This document shows positions 1 to 17,899 of a DNA stretch of 64,000 nt, piece by piece. The translations under genes were made by a program, and so were the position numbers. Source of the stretch: Macrotrachela quadricornifera (taxonomy: Eukaryota; Rotifera; Eurotatoria; Philodinida; Philodinidae). A model generated the notes under the pieces. That model had not been told where the DNA came from. It saw only the letters and a list, made by a program, of their open reading frames with translations, and ran no database searches. Location of the stretch: the NCBI GenBank assembly GCA_022393335.1, contig JAJEKB010020350.1, positions 346,365 to 410,364 of the forward strand. Reading direction: 5' to 3'. Within the stretch, counting starts at the first letter, position 1, and each line of letters opens with the position of its first letter.

Positions 1-300
1 ATTACCTTTGGTCAAACTTTATAGAAAATCATTATTTTCTAAAAAAAAAGGCCTTTTTTTAGCAAAAAAAATTATTTGTAAAAATGTTTGTAAAAATTAA
101 AAAACTAACAGTACTATTCGATTTTCCGACCTCAAAAACTTATGTATCGAAATTTCCTTAGAACTATTTGTGCGTTTTCATTGGTTTAGCAAATACCGAA
201 TTCTGATTGGCTTGGTCGGACAGACAGACAGACAAACTTTAAGCATTTTAGCCGGCGTATTTAAACGCCCTATGACCCTTTCTTTCAGAAAAGGGAATAA
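1..300 (-). repeat. Diverged interspersed repeat, second copy of the repeat in the meckelin intron
   Basis: Read on the minus strand, this stretch has a GTTTGTCTGTCTGTCTGTCC tract, later followed by a TTTCTATAAAGTTTGACC segment. The intron at 7050-7180 has the same order: a GTTTGTTTGCTTGCTTGTTT tract and then TTTCTATAAAACTTAACC. No coding potential is evident. The repeat is cut by the window start. The family is not identified; similarity was judged by eye. Confidence 0.5.
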
Positions 301-2029
301 TGACGATCGTCTACAATACACAGTGGCGTAACCAGCAGGATGGCAATTGCCTATTGTCAAAAAATGTAAATACTTGTGTATACTTAACGATTCAAGAAGT
401 GGTTTTTCAATACATTTTCTCTCGATGAGATCTAATCAAGTGATTTACAAAGATCAATTTGCGATCTTTTCTAGTTAAAGAATTATCACAGTAATAGTGA
501 TTCAACGGTATTTCCTGTTAAAATGCTCTCTCATACACTTAAATTCGCTAAAAATATTTGCAATGCTTCAGTTGAAAACATGAATAAACTAAACCCTCCA
601 TGCACAATAGAAAGTCCTGCCGTATTACAAGGTTTCCCTATTTAGAAGGCCTCCGGGAGAAGTTTTCCGCGGAAATTGTGTGCATTTTGCCGGAGATTTG
701 GGTGTGACTCAACATAATATAAGGCCCAAGGCCTTTTATTGCGGGAGGGAGTTTACATAGAAAATCTTAATCGAAATCGATTGAGCGTATAAATGAACTG
801 TTTTGAAAACTCATTTCAGATGTTGAAAGCACCAGTAACGATATGATAATATGTACTCTATAGACTGCGCATATAACTGAACATTAGAAACCATGCAAAA
901 AATACTTTCATGATTGGGAATTTGATCGAGGTATATATGGATGTAAAATCATGTTAGTTACTTTCCGATGTAAGAAAACAAACTAAATCATGTTATCGTC
1001 CGAGTAAAGAAGATAAGCCAACCGTGTTTGTTGCTTGACCCAGAGGTGTAACTCAGTACCTGCAGTAGGAAGACATAGAGTTGCAACCTGAATATAGTGT
1101 AGATTTCACCAAAGGCGCACCTGACCTTCAAATCTAGGCAACGAAAATTTTTTCTAGGCATTGTTGCAAAGATACTTTCTCTAATGATGTCTTTTGACTC
1201 CACTTCGTATTTTGGAAACACCCAAACAGATAAAAGTTCATTTTAACGCGTTTTTACGTGTTAAAACGTACATTTTTTTCAATAAAAACGCTAGAAAACG
1301 ATTTTTATTTTTGCAAAAAGTTTGTGAGCATTGACGTCTTTAAATTCGCTCTCTTTTCAGAAAAACCTTTTTTGAAATCGTAAAAAGAGCACCTTTTAAT
1401 ACATACAAGCATGTTTTTTAACGATTTTATATGACTGTACAAACGCGCAGCGAAAAATTTCTCTACGCTTGCAAAAATCTATCCCATTGTAAATAAAGAA
1501 GAGGGATAAGTTAATGCCGCCGAAAGCGACTCCATTTTGGAGTTCCATTATAGAGCTTGTCCACGTAAAGTGACACTTCGCTGATCAAGTTTCGAAAATT
1601 TTTTTTTCGAGTTGAGCTGATTTGAATAGGTCCTTAGATGCAGTTTTTAACGCTGATTACGAATCTGACATCCATTTTGTAAAAAAACCAAATTTTCGCA
1701 TCCACAATCAAGTTTTAGTTTTTTCAGAAATTGTATTTTAGATTTTCTGACCAATTAAGTTTTCCAGAAAATTCGTCGAGACATACTATTCGATGCAGAA
1801 TTTCATTCTCTACAAAATGGGCTATTTGGTTTTCACTTTGGTAACTGGGAACGCTTTGCAGCCTTATATGGAGTTTCCCACTTTCTCCTTAGATTTTGAG
1901 CTCCCATTTCGATGGATCGATCTGATTTTTTTATAGAGCACTTACCTACACATAAGGACTCACCCTTCGAAAAATCAAATCATTTTGATCATGTTAAATG
2001 TCCCAAAAATGGCTGACAAAAAACTGTGT

Positions 2030-2419
2030 CACACCGTTACGAAAAACGTAACACCGTTACGTTTGTTTTTTGGCATTTTTCACCTAAACAATATTAGATA
2101 GGAAAAGTATTTTTGACCGTTGCGAAGCTTGTAAAAAGCTCTACAAAATACATATTTTTAGAATTATATTTTGACTGACACTTTCGCAAGAAATCAAGAA
2201 ATAATGATGAACACTACACGATGAGGGTCCTTTTATGTAACACCGTTACGCGATCGAAAAACTTTTCCACAAACGCGAGAGTTAGGTGAAAACAAATCAT
2301 TTTTACAACATTGGTAGAGCTTGACGAACTGCGTCGAATGACGCTTGAACGAATTTTCTAGCTATCATAGTTCTTGAGATAAATAGAAAACAGTATGTTA
2401 AAAACGTAACACCGTTACG
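2030..2419. repeat. Cluster of four CGTAACACCGTTACG-type palindromes
   Basis: A 15-bp interrupted palindrome (CGTAAC, three-base spacer, GTTACG) occurs at 2047-2061 and 2405-2419. Near-perfect copies are at about 2236-2250 (one mismatch at the first base) and 2030-2041 (partial). Spacing is irregular (about 17, 190 and 170 bp). It lies in the transposon island, and no gene is visible in 2000-2500. Whether it is a protein-binding site or a fossil of subterminal transposon repeats cannot be told. Confidence 0.6.
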
Positions 2420-2738
2420 CTTGGACAAGCCGAATAACGGTTTAACCCCGAGATTTTTAATTCAATATGAATAAAATAGAATCACTAGCGGTAAATGCAA
2501 AAAATTACTATCTGACTTTTATTTCGCTACCAAACGCGGTCTCACGCTGACCTTCCACTGAAAAAAAAAGAATTATCAACTTGAAAAATAATCCAAAATT
2601 CTAATACTTGGAGCGAAAATTTTTCTAAAATATGAGAAGGTTCTGCATGAAAAATTATTTTTTTTTAAGGAATTTCCCTTCAATAATCGATAAATCAGTT
2701 CCGTACATCTGCTTCTTATTTATGACCCTAAAAGTGCT

Positions 2739-3448
2739 CTATTGTCCATTTCAAAATAGAATGTGTTCCGCTGCTTTTTGAATAACTCGAGAGCGCAAGC
2801 AGCTAGGATTCTGCGATTTTCACTAATCAAAAGAGGAGACGAGGGTACGTCTTTTTCTCCCATATTGTATAAGACGAAATCCATTTAAAATTAATTATTA
2901 TCGAGAAACATACAAAAGAATGCATGAAAGTGACCTGCTATCTGGATAAAATTTTGATTTTAATCTTCGATTTAGATAGAGAAACTTGAGATCTATGGTT
3001 CAAGGTGCAATGCAAAGGGCTCTCTTATTACATTCTAACTTTGGGTAAATAGAATCATGTATTTACATGCGCAAAAAATTTGAGAATTTTACAGATATTT
3101 TTATCAAGTTATTGCATTTTTCATCATAATAGCCGAACATTTCAATGAAAATGCAATAAAAAGTAGGAAAAGTGCATTATATCTTGGACCATAGATCTCA
3201 AGTTCCTCTATCTAAATCGAAGATTAAAATCAAAATTTTATCCAGATGGCAGGTCACTTTCATGCATTCTTTTGTATGTTTCTCGAAAATAATTAATTTT
3301 AAATGGATTTCGTCTTATACAATATGGAAGAAAAAGACGTACCTTCGTCTCCTCTTTTGATTGGTGAAAATCGCAGAATTCTAGCTGCTTGCGTTCTCGA
3401 GTTATTCAAAAAACAGTGGAGCACATTCTATTTCGAAATGGATAATAG
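2739..3448. repeat. Long inverted repeat (arms about 270 bp, loop about 170 bp)
   Basis: The left arm (about 2739-3006) is the reverse complement of the right arm (about 3180-3448) with scattered mismatches. For example, CTATTGTCCATTTCAAAATA at the left end matches CTATTATCCATTTCGAAATA read from the right end, and CTTGAGATCTATGGT sits at both inner borders. It is a foldback or MITE-like element, or the remnant ends of a larger transposon. A transcript would form a very long hairpin. The ORF at 3172-3360 lies in the right arm and is not taken as a gene. Confidence 0.85.
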
Positions 3449-4199
3449 ATCTATTAGCGAAGGACTGGTTTGTTAATAAACTTCAAAAGCTGGGAGAACG
3501 TAACCTAATTAAATTCCATAATCAGGGAGCGTCATGCCTCACTCACTTTCCTAGTTACGCCCTGGCCTAACGAAAGAAAATAAAGAGACGTTGATCAATA
3601 TCTAATGAAAAAAGATAAACTGACACTGATTATGTCTCTACCATATATTGCAGAAAAAAGAATGATCATCGTGAGCCCGTGAAAATAAAGAAAAGAATTA
3701 TCGGTGGCGCGGTAGAATGAGAAAAAATAACAGCATTTTGTGCCGTTGAATACTATAGAATAACAAAAGACAATGTGTTTGTTGACCGAGAGATACATAC
3801 ACATTATACAAGCATCTTTATCGTGAATATCTTATATGTTAAAATGCCTGTTGATAAACGAAAGCTGGGATCACTCGATTCATCTTTTTCTTCTGTTTAT
3901 GTTTCTTTATACTATTTTTTGTTCTATTGATGCTTATTGATGACTTTTTGACATAAAATATTCAAATATATGAAATTGGAGAATACATTTGTCAAATGCT
4001 ATGTGAAAAAATGAGCGAGTTTATCTGTCAATGCAAGATGATTAATTTCTGTTCAATAAACAACGGTTGCTGTAATGCGAATAAGTTTTAAAAAAATTTA
4101 CTACTCACTAGATTTTACAATTGCTTATTGCTGCCTCCCATTCAAAATAATTAAGCTGGTAAATTGCCACCTACTGAAAAAATCCTGGCTACGCCATTG

Positions 4200-6144
4200 A
4201 TTTAACATGTGACCAGATGTTAGTTCAGAGTATCAAAATAGGAAGTTTGGTATTTTCGATGGATAAAAAATTAAATGCAATATAAATAAATGGAACGCTG
4301 AAATTGACACGAAGTCATTTTATTAGATATTTGTTCAACAATATTTGATTCTTTATGAAAACAATAGTTTTTTTAAGAAACTAACTTCTATATATTTAAT
4401 TGTGCATTATGGTATTTGCAACAAATTTTCTCGGCCACATATGTAAATAAAATATTCAAGCAGTATTGTACTTAGCGTATATTAATAATGCCGAGATTGG
4501 TTGGTAAAACTTTGCAGAAACATATAATCAAGTTGTTTCCAAACATTGGTTGAAAGGTTTTTCGAATAATCTTTAATTAAGAATATCATTATTTTGGTGA
4601 CAGTATACAATGCAATGATTTAGAACTGTGTAATTGATTGAGTCTATCAATCAGATAGAGTACCTGAAAGTTACGTAGCACTGGATTCATACAATAAGGT
4701 GGGTATAAAATAATTATGATACGTAATAAAAGCCATCTGTATTAATATACGGTTCAGCGTTGTCATAGTGACTTTTGATGTTCTGAGCAGCAGCCGATGA
4801 TCTTTGTCTTCTCGTTCCGTCGATAAATAGTTTTAGGGAATTATTGATATAATATCGGTGATTAGAAGTCTCTCCCCTTTTTGTATCCATCTCTTTTTAA
4901 AAAGTCTTTAACTAGTTATGTGAAGAAAATACAAAAATAATCGTTTTGAGGCTTATCGTACCACGTGAAACTGAAGCTGGCGGAATTACTTTGTTTGTTA
5001 TATTTCTGACTCAATGGATTTGACTCTATTTATGTGTAACAAATATGGAACCTGTCACCTATTACAACTTCAGATATTCACTATATCTCTTTTGTCGATC
5101 ATATCCAAATAAGCATGTTTACAAGCCTCTATAATTACTAAAACAAAAACTTGAATATTTCTTCTTTGCAGGATTTTATTGATATGCTCTAGGTACATCA
5201 TTAAATTTTTATATAAACTTAATAATGCGAAAGAGTCTGATTTATCATAATATGTTATTAGTTTTGCAATAGCGATCAATCCATTTATCGTATAACAGTT
5301 CTAATTATCTATATACTTTAAGTCAAAAGAAGCTAGTTGTCTTTTCATGCATTTCAAGGATAAATTTTGATCGTTTTATTGAAATTTATCATCAATGTGC
5401 GTATAAGGTGAAATATCTTGCAATATGATCACCTTCAAGATTGATTCCGTTTTTTCTTTTATTTTAATCAAGTAGTATTTCTTCATTCATTCATTATTGA
5501 TCATACATATCTCATGTTTCAAAAAAGACGTTCTTTTCTTTTTAAAAATGTTCTGATTACATACAACTTGTATCGATTATCAAAGTCAATTATAAAACAA
5601 CGACTAACTCATATACGTTCTTTCTTTTATTCCATTTCAATTCAATGCATCCTTTTTCTTTTCCATACCATATGTGTGCACATTTAATTATTAAATGATA
5701 AGAAATCTATCATATGTTCTTCTTTATAATATAACATGTATTTTCTATTCTTTTTCATTTATTCACAGACATTTAGTAAAATTATGTATATATCATTTTG
5801 TGTAAATTGATCATATATATATATTAAGATTAATAAATTCAAAGCATTTATGATCTATAACATATAAAAGTCAAAATAATCTCTAACTGTTGTAGTAACT
5901 AGTTGCTATCACTACTATCAACAAGTTGATTGAAGAAGAAGAAGAAGAAAAAAATGAAAAAAAGACGAGAAACAGAATGTTAGTCAGCAAGTGTTCTTAT
6001 CGATTATGTGTATTTAGTACTTCTCTTGTCAAGTAGGCATATACATTTCTTTTCTTATTTTTTACTTGCACATTCTTTTATCTATCATTCATTATAGACT
6101 GTCATAAATTGATAGATAATTATTAAAATATATATTAATATGTG
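4200..6144. other. Intergenic, no gene recognised
   Basis: This is AT-rich sequence upstream of the meckelin gene. I looked here for exons encoding the missing cysteine-rich ectodomain and saw none: no run of plus-strand coding triplets joined by GT-AG sites. A short GAA-rich tract lies at 5936-5952. Confidence 0.5.
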
Positions 6145-8779
<2,635 letters not shown>

Positions 8780-8858
8780 TATATATGAATGAATACTGTT
8801 ATTAAAATACAGACTAAATGTATCAAATATAAATATAATCTCGTTTGAAGTGATACTA

Positions 8859-9154
8859 CCCTAGTGAATATACTCACGATAAAGTTTCGAGTATATGAGT
8901 ACTACATATCCCTGGTCTTATAACAGTATGCCTTAGTTGAGTGTGTTGATCTTTTCTTTTTTTATATTTAGTAGTATTTAGACCATTCAAAGCCTGGGTT
9001 TGTAGGTCTTCTGAGACTCTACTTCTTCGTGATATTACAGTCTCAGAGTACTAGACCATTTTACATTCTCATGAATTTTCGAGTGTACTTGCTCATGTAA
9101 TCTGAGTACTTATGCTTGCAAGTCGAACTTTCTTGATAAGTACATTCACTAGGG
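8859..9154. mobile_element. MITE with ~34-bp terminal inverted repeats and TA target duplication
   Basis: The left end, CCCTAGTGAATATACTCACG at 8859, matches the reverse complement of the right end, CCCTAGTGAATGTACTTATC, and pairing continues for about 34 bp and more weakly beyond. Both ends are flanked by TA (8857-8858 and 9155-9156). The 296-bp element has no coding capacity. TA duplications and size suggest a non-autonomous Tc1/mariner-type element. It sits between the 3' ends of the converging meckelin and syntrophin genes. Confidence 0.85.
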
Positions 9155-9234
9155 TATATAGGAATTGATTTTGTTCTTTATAATAATCTTAGATTTTTTT
9201 TTAGAAGATAAAAAAAAATAAAATAGATTTTTAT

Positions 9235-10911
9235 TTAATCAATTATATCATTTTGTTGACCAATAAATTTAACAGTTAAAAAAGCATTAATCACATGAAT
9301 AAGTATTCTTAAATGTTGACATTGTACTTCAATATAAATAAGTTTTTCATCATCATCATTATCATTGAAAATAAAATTATGTTTAAATTGAAAATATATT
9401 GTATCTCGTCCATTATCTGAACTTGATTTAAGTTGTTCAAATGTAAATGTCCATAAAATAAGATTTGTTGCATTATTATACATTTCAAAACCTTTATTTA
9501 TATCAATTATTAAACGACATATTTGTCCTTGATATATACAACCAAATGTACGATTTTGTATTGAATAAACTGATATATAAAGTGATCGTTGATAATTTAA
9601 TATAAAATCATCATATTCATTTTTTCTTTCAAAATTTAAATATCGACATTTCATTGTTAAATCATTTGGTAATGTTAATGTAAAACAATATTTACGATCA
9701 TCAATACAACATTTTAATGATACAATTTCAATAAAAATTTCAATTATTGAATATACACGTTTACAACATATAAAATCATATGAACATAATGGTGGAAATT
9801 TATTATCATCAAATATATATAAATCACTACCTTTAAAAACAATAAACACAGCTTTCCATTTTGGTAAATAATTTTCTTTTAAATTAATTATTCGTTCATG
9901 TATCCAATTTGCATATAATATTTGTTCACTTGATAATAATGTTTGATTAAGTTGAAATATAATACGTTTTGTTAAATTATGTATAACCATATTTATACGT
10001 GATATCCACATATTTTGTTGTATAGATGTATTTGTTATAATAATACCTGTATGAGAACCATTATGAGTATATAATTGAAAAGAATTAATACGGAATTTAT
10101 CTGTACCATTTATATATTGACTTATATATGCATATATAAGAGAATATTCTTGAATATTAATATTCTACGAGAAAAAAAAATTTATTTGAAATTAGTTTTG
10201 ATTTAAATGAATTTAAAGGAAAATATTTTCAATATTCTTACTTTTTTTTGATCTGTTAATGATAAACGTTTTTGTTTATCATTACTATGATATTTCGATG
10301 AATAATCTGCTGATAAACGATTTTGATTTTGTTGTATTTTACTTGAAAATAGTTTTGGTATTGATGATCGAATATTTAATGATGTTAAATGTAAATATAT
10401 AGCCATATCATTCATATATTTAATTGTTAAATTAACTTTGTCACCGGATATATCACGTAATTTAGTAATAACTTCATCATGAGTTAAATTAGATATATTT
10501 TCATTATTAATATTTAAAATTGCATCACCAATATGTAGTAAATGAGCATTGAAATCAAGAACACGAGATATAAGAATTGGAAAACCTATTACAAAAAAAA
10601 AAGCTAAAATAATGATGAAAAAATGTTTATTATAGATATTATTTACCAGTATCACTACCACCTTTAATGGAAAAACCGAATGAACGTGTAATTGGATGTC
10701 TATGTATTGTAACATTTCGTGGTATTATTGTTTGAATATATTTATTATTTAATGATGATATTTTAATTGTATTTATAGGTCGAATAATAAGTGATTCGGA
10801 TGTTAATTGAAGTAAAACAAGATAAGGTTTCGAATGACCATCACTTAATGTTACGTGATCTTCAAAAAGTATTTCAATTGGATATAATTGTTGATGATCA
10901 TATATTAACAT
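9235..10911 (-). CDS. SNTG: Gamma-syntrophin
   Basis: Exons on the minus strand: 10911-10647, 10585-10242, 10164-9235; 512 aa, close to the length of animal gamma-syntrophins (about 517). Syntrophins are adaptor proteins of the dystrophin complex at the inner face of the plasma membrane. A PDZ domain spans about residues 55-140, with SFGFSIKGGSDTG as carboxylate-binding loop and HIGDAILNINNENISNLTHDE typical of PDZ. A split PH-like region follows, and the syntrophin-unique C-terminus contains ATNLILWTFTFEQLKSSSDN, which matches the gamma subgroup rather than alpha/beta. A polar linker (about 160-203) replaces the second half of the first PH domain. The start ATG is followed by sequence aligning with the syntrophin N-terminus. 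The gene faces meckelin tail to tail. Confidence 0.85.
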
Positions 10912-12138
10912 TTTAGTCTTTGAAGATAAAGCATATTTTATTATTTGCTGATGATATATTATACGTTTTATATATATATATTAATGTACTATACCAACGA
11001 TGAATAAGATAACAATATTAATATCTACATATATACGTCATCAACATCAACGATTCTTCGAGTTATTATATCTGAAAAACCAAGAATTGCATCAATATAC
11101 AGGGCTGTTGACATGATTGGTCTAACCTATCATCAAGATTAATAAAAGAAAAAAAAAGAAGAACGAAGAAAGAGAAACGCATTTTTCTACTCAAGTATTT
11201 ATGTCATGAACTATTTGTTTGTATATCATACAAACCGCAATAAACAAGATTATTAATATGTTCAATCAAAGTAGAATATAATATTCAGAAATTTTTTTCA
11301 ACAAATCTATTTCAAAAAATAATACGTTAGATAATTATTTTGAAATTTTTAAAAATAAATATATAGAAATTTAAATACAATACTAATGGTAATCCTTTAC
11401 TAATCGAGAAAGAAAAAAAAGCAAAAGAAATAACGACTATAATCATCAATACTTATCGATCTTGTTACATTACTGATCGATGATTGTGTAAGAGTACTTA
11501 AAATTCATGTATCGATACAAATCGTTCTTTTTTCTGTTGAATATAACCTTCAAAATTATAGTTAGATAAGATCTTTGTAAATATAAATGTAAAGGAAAAG
11601 ACATTTGGAATGACTAACGATTACTTTTTGTCAACTTCTTTTTCTTTTTCTTCGTTTTCTTTTTCTTCTTCTCTTTTTCCTATTATCATCATTGTATTTA
11701 GTTAGATGATGTAAATGAAATTAGTTGTCAGATGTATGCTTGCATGATCTACTATGTATGTCGCCTTCAAGCAAGTTTTAACATCCGGCAGAACAAAAAA
11801 AAAAAAAAATGAATATCCGATGTATGTTTATATTTATGAAGGTCAACTAAAAGGGTAATTTATATCATCTGTTATATGACATGTAAATGTGTTAATTTAA
11901 AATATTTAGTAAAATATTTGTATTTCCTTTAAATAAGAATATTAAAAAAAAAATACATAGTTATTTCACAAAAAAAAAAACAAACAAACAAACTTTTTCA
12001 GCTTCTAAATAATTTTTTTTTCTTTGTTAATCTATCAATTTTTATAAATACATGCGACAAACATAAAAAAAAAAAGAAAGTATTTTCACCGGTAAAGAAA
12101 ACCGATTTTGGTATAAAAATTTGTTTCTTTTTTTTTTA
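10912..12138. other. Intergenic, syntrophin promoter side
   Basis: This is AT-rich DNA between the syntrophin start and the SHARK stop, both on the minus strand. It has a TATATATATA tract at 10970-10981 about 60 bp upstream of the syntrophin ATG, and several A- or T-homopolymers. No coding or RNA gene was recognised. Confidence 0.5.
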
Positions 12139-15339
<3,201 letters not shown>

Positions 15340-17899
15340 AATTAATTTTTATTTATTAATTAATTAAATAAAAATCATCTAAAGTAAAATTATTTTATTT
15401 GAATAGTAAAATAATAAAAATATAATTGAATATATATTACTATAAACAAAAACAGACCTTTTGTAAAAATATTATTTAATTGTTAATGAATGATTGATAA
15501 TGACGAAATAAAAATGAAAATATCTCATCAAATGTTATTATGAAATAGTAAGTTTTTATTTATCAAATAAAACATTTTTTTTTTGTCAGTTTATGAGTTT
15601 CGTATCGTATCTTTTCTTTTCTTTTCTTTTTTTTTTTATGATGTTTTATCTTAAAGAATATTTATATTCTTCTGTTTATTAACAATAATGATAAGAGGTT
15701 TGATTGTTCAATATCTTTAAAACAAAAAAAAAAAAAAATTATCAAGTTATATTTAACTCACACTATCATCTATTTATTTTACCATTAGTAGATTAATAAT
15801 GAATGAATTTACTTTGTACAATCGTATATATTATGTACAAAATCTGCTTAAATTACATAACAAAGAATATATATATATATATATATCCATCATCATTTAG
15901 TCTTGCTCATGTCATTCAAAGCTAACAAAAGAAGGACATTGGGTGCTGTCATTTTTATCTTCTTCCCCCTTCAAATAGTAGCAGATAATGAAATAGAATC
16001 TTGATATATCATAAACGACTGTAATAGAATAATCAGTTGTAATGAAACTACTGTTAAATATAAAACAAAAGATACCTTTTCGTTTTTATATTCTATACTT
16101 CATATCTTACATTAGATAGTTTTTTTTGTCTATTATTGTCAATATATATGTTGTGAGTTTAATATGAAAATAAAAGAAAAATATTCATGTTAAATATAAA
16201 TTTTTAGTCATAATATCTACAACTTACTTTAAATAATTGAGAAAAAAAAGTGACTTTATATATATATATATGTATTTTTTTTTATATGTTTTTGTTAACA
16301 ATGACAACAATAACAATGAGTACCTATATGTTATTTTAAGCAACACTTAAATATTACATATATGATTGACATCAATGAAACAAAATTTTCTTATGTATAA
16401 ATCAGAGATACAAGCAAATATATTTTCAATTAAATAAAGTATAAAAGGAGTGAAGACTCTTGCAAATTCATAATATTATCGTGTTCATTTTATTAAGGAA
16501 GAAGATGTTTCAATTGATTAAGTACTTTCATGCTACTATTTTATCATTAGAAGGACTTGATATAACGAAGAAATCTTTGATAGAAAATGGATACATGGCT
16601 TATTAGTTTGTTTCAACTCGTTTCTAAAAAAAAATGTTAACAAACAACAGAATTAACTTGTACATTTTCTTCTCATATCTTCCTTAAATATTGTTATAAT
16701 TAAAATACATAATCTAGTATGCAATAACTAAAGCAGAATAACTTTCACTCTGTAATTAAGATTAAAAAGATATTATAAGAGTTGCTGTTAACATCTAAAT
16801 ATATGTCCAAAATTTCTGAATATGTTTAATTTGAAAGTGTACTCTTACATATATGTGTTCTTCTGTAAATATTATTTTTTTTTTTTCTTAAAATAAACTT
16901 ATTTCAAATATTCAAGTATATATTTACTATATAAAATAAACTAACATTCATTTCGTTTATATCAACATATGATTATGAAAAAAAAAATAAATTTTATGTT
17001 AGTTACTATTATTTTAATCATCCAAATATAGTTTCATTAACAAAAACAATTGATTTTATCTCATTATACATTGATATAGAAAAATGTTTGATCTATTTGT
17101 GAAATATTGTATGATTAATGAAAATGTTCATTTTTCATTTGCTTGTTACTTTCATGATATTATTGTTCATATTTATATATATATATATAAATGAATGAAC
17201 AAATTTTCTCTCTTTTTTTTTTATTTGCTGGCCGATGAACGCCGCTATTGTGTCGTTTGTTCTTTAGATCAATAATAAAATGTATATACTATACTAGACA
17301 GTCAAGGAAAATTGAAGGTCAACATGCATGTACACTCGAAAGAGAGAAAGAAAGAAAGAAAGAAAGAATGTCTGTTGGTCAGTTTTAATCGATGTCCGCT
17401 ATTTCTTCTTTCACTTGAAGGCCATATTTTTTTTTCTTCTTCATTGAAAACTAATTCTTTCGTTAACAAAAAAAGAATTTATAAATAATCCATATCTACA
17501 AATATTTCCTTGTAATTTTTGTTAGATAAAAAAAGAAAACTTAATTATAAGATTCTTGTTTTTTTTTTATAATTAAACATAACCGATAGAAATATTTTAA
17601 TATCTAGCAATCATATGATGATAGGTAAAGGAATATAATTATAACAATGCCGACAAATATCTTCATAGTAAGTTCTTTCTTTTTTTTTTCTGTAGGTTTT
17701 ACTAAAAAAAAAAAGGAAAAGAAGAGAGGCGAGGGAAAAAAAATAAAAGAGAGAAAATGATTTCATTATTAGACTAGTTCTCTTTATTTAACAAAAGTTA
17801 TTTTGTAAGTCGATTTCTTTTTTTTATCTAGTCAAAATATTCTTATTTTAGTCGAATATAAGTGATTTAACACTTGATCTTTCAATAAAATCACGAAAA
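15340..17899. promoter_or_regulatory. Divergent intergenic region between SHARK (-) and TCF (+)
   Basis: These 2.56 kb must contain both promoters. I see pyrimidine and purine tracts (CTTTT repeats at 15610-15640, AAAG repeats at 17341-17369), AT microsatellites (15870-15886, 16258-16271, 17175-17190) and polypyrimidine-AG sites at about 17832 and 17851, shortly before the TCF ATG, that could serve as 5' splice acceptors. No individual regulatory site can be named. Confidence 0.4.
17341..17369 (+). repeat. AAAG microsatellite
   Basis: A purine tract of repeated AAAG units about 530 bp upstream of the TCF start codon. Function unknown. Confidence 0.8.

Larger units (their letters stand above)
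321..4199. mobile_element. Decayed transposon island with CAGTGGCGTA-type terminal repeats
   Basis: The left end at 321 reads CAGTGGCGTAACCAGCAGG and then GGCAATTGCC. The reverse complement of 4156-4199 reads CAATGGCGTAGCCAGGATTT and then GGCAATTTACC. A further end-like sequence (reverse complement of about 3552-3565, CCAGGGCGTAACTAGG) lies inside, so several related elements are probably nested. Base composition is richer in GC than the flanks and no intact transposase frame exists. Clear target-site duplications were not found, so the exact boundaries are tentative. Confidence 0.45.

Noticed and set aside
988..1221. 77-codon minus-strand frame
   Set aside because: Inside the transposon island, no recognisable motif or exon partners.
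3172..3360. 62-codon plus-strand frame
   Set aside because: Lies wholly in one arm of the long inverted repeat, with no protein features.
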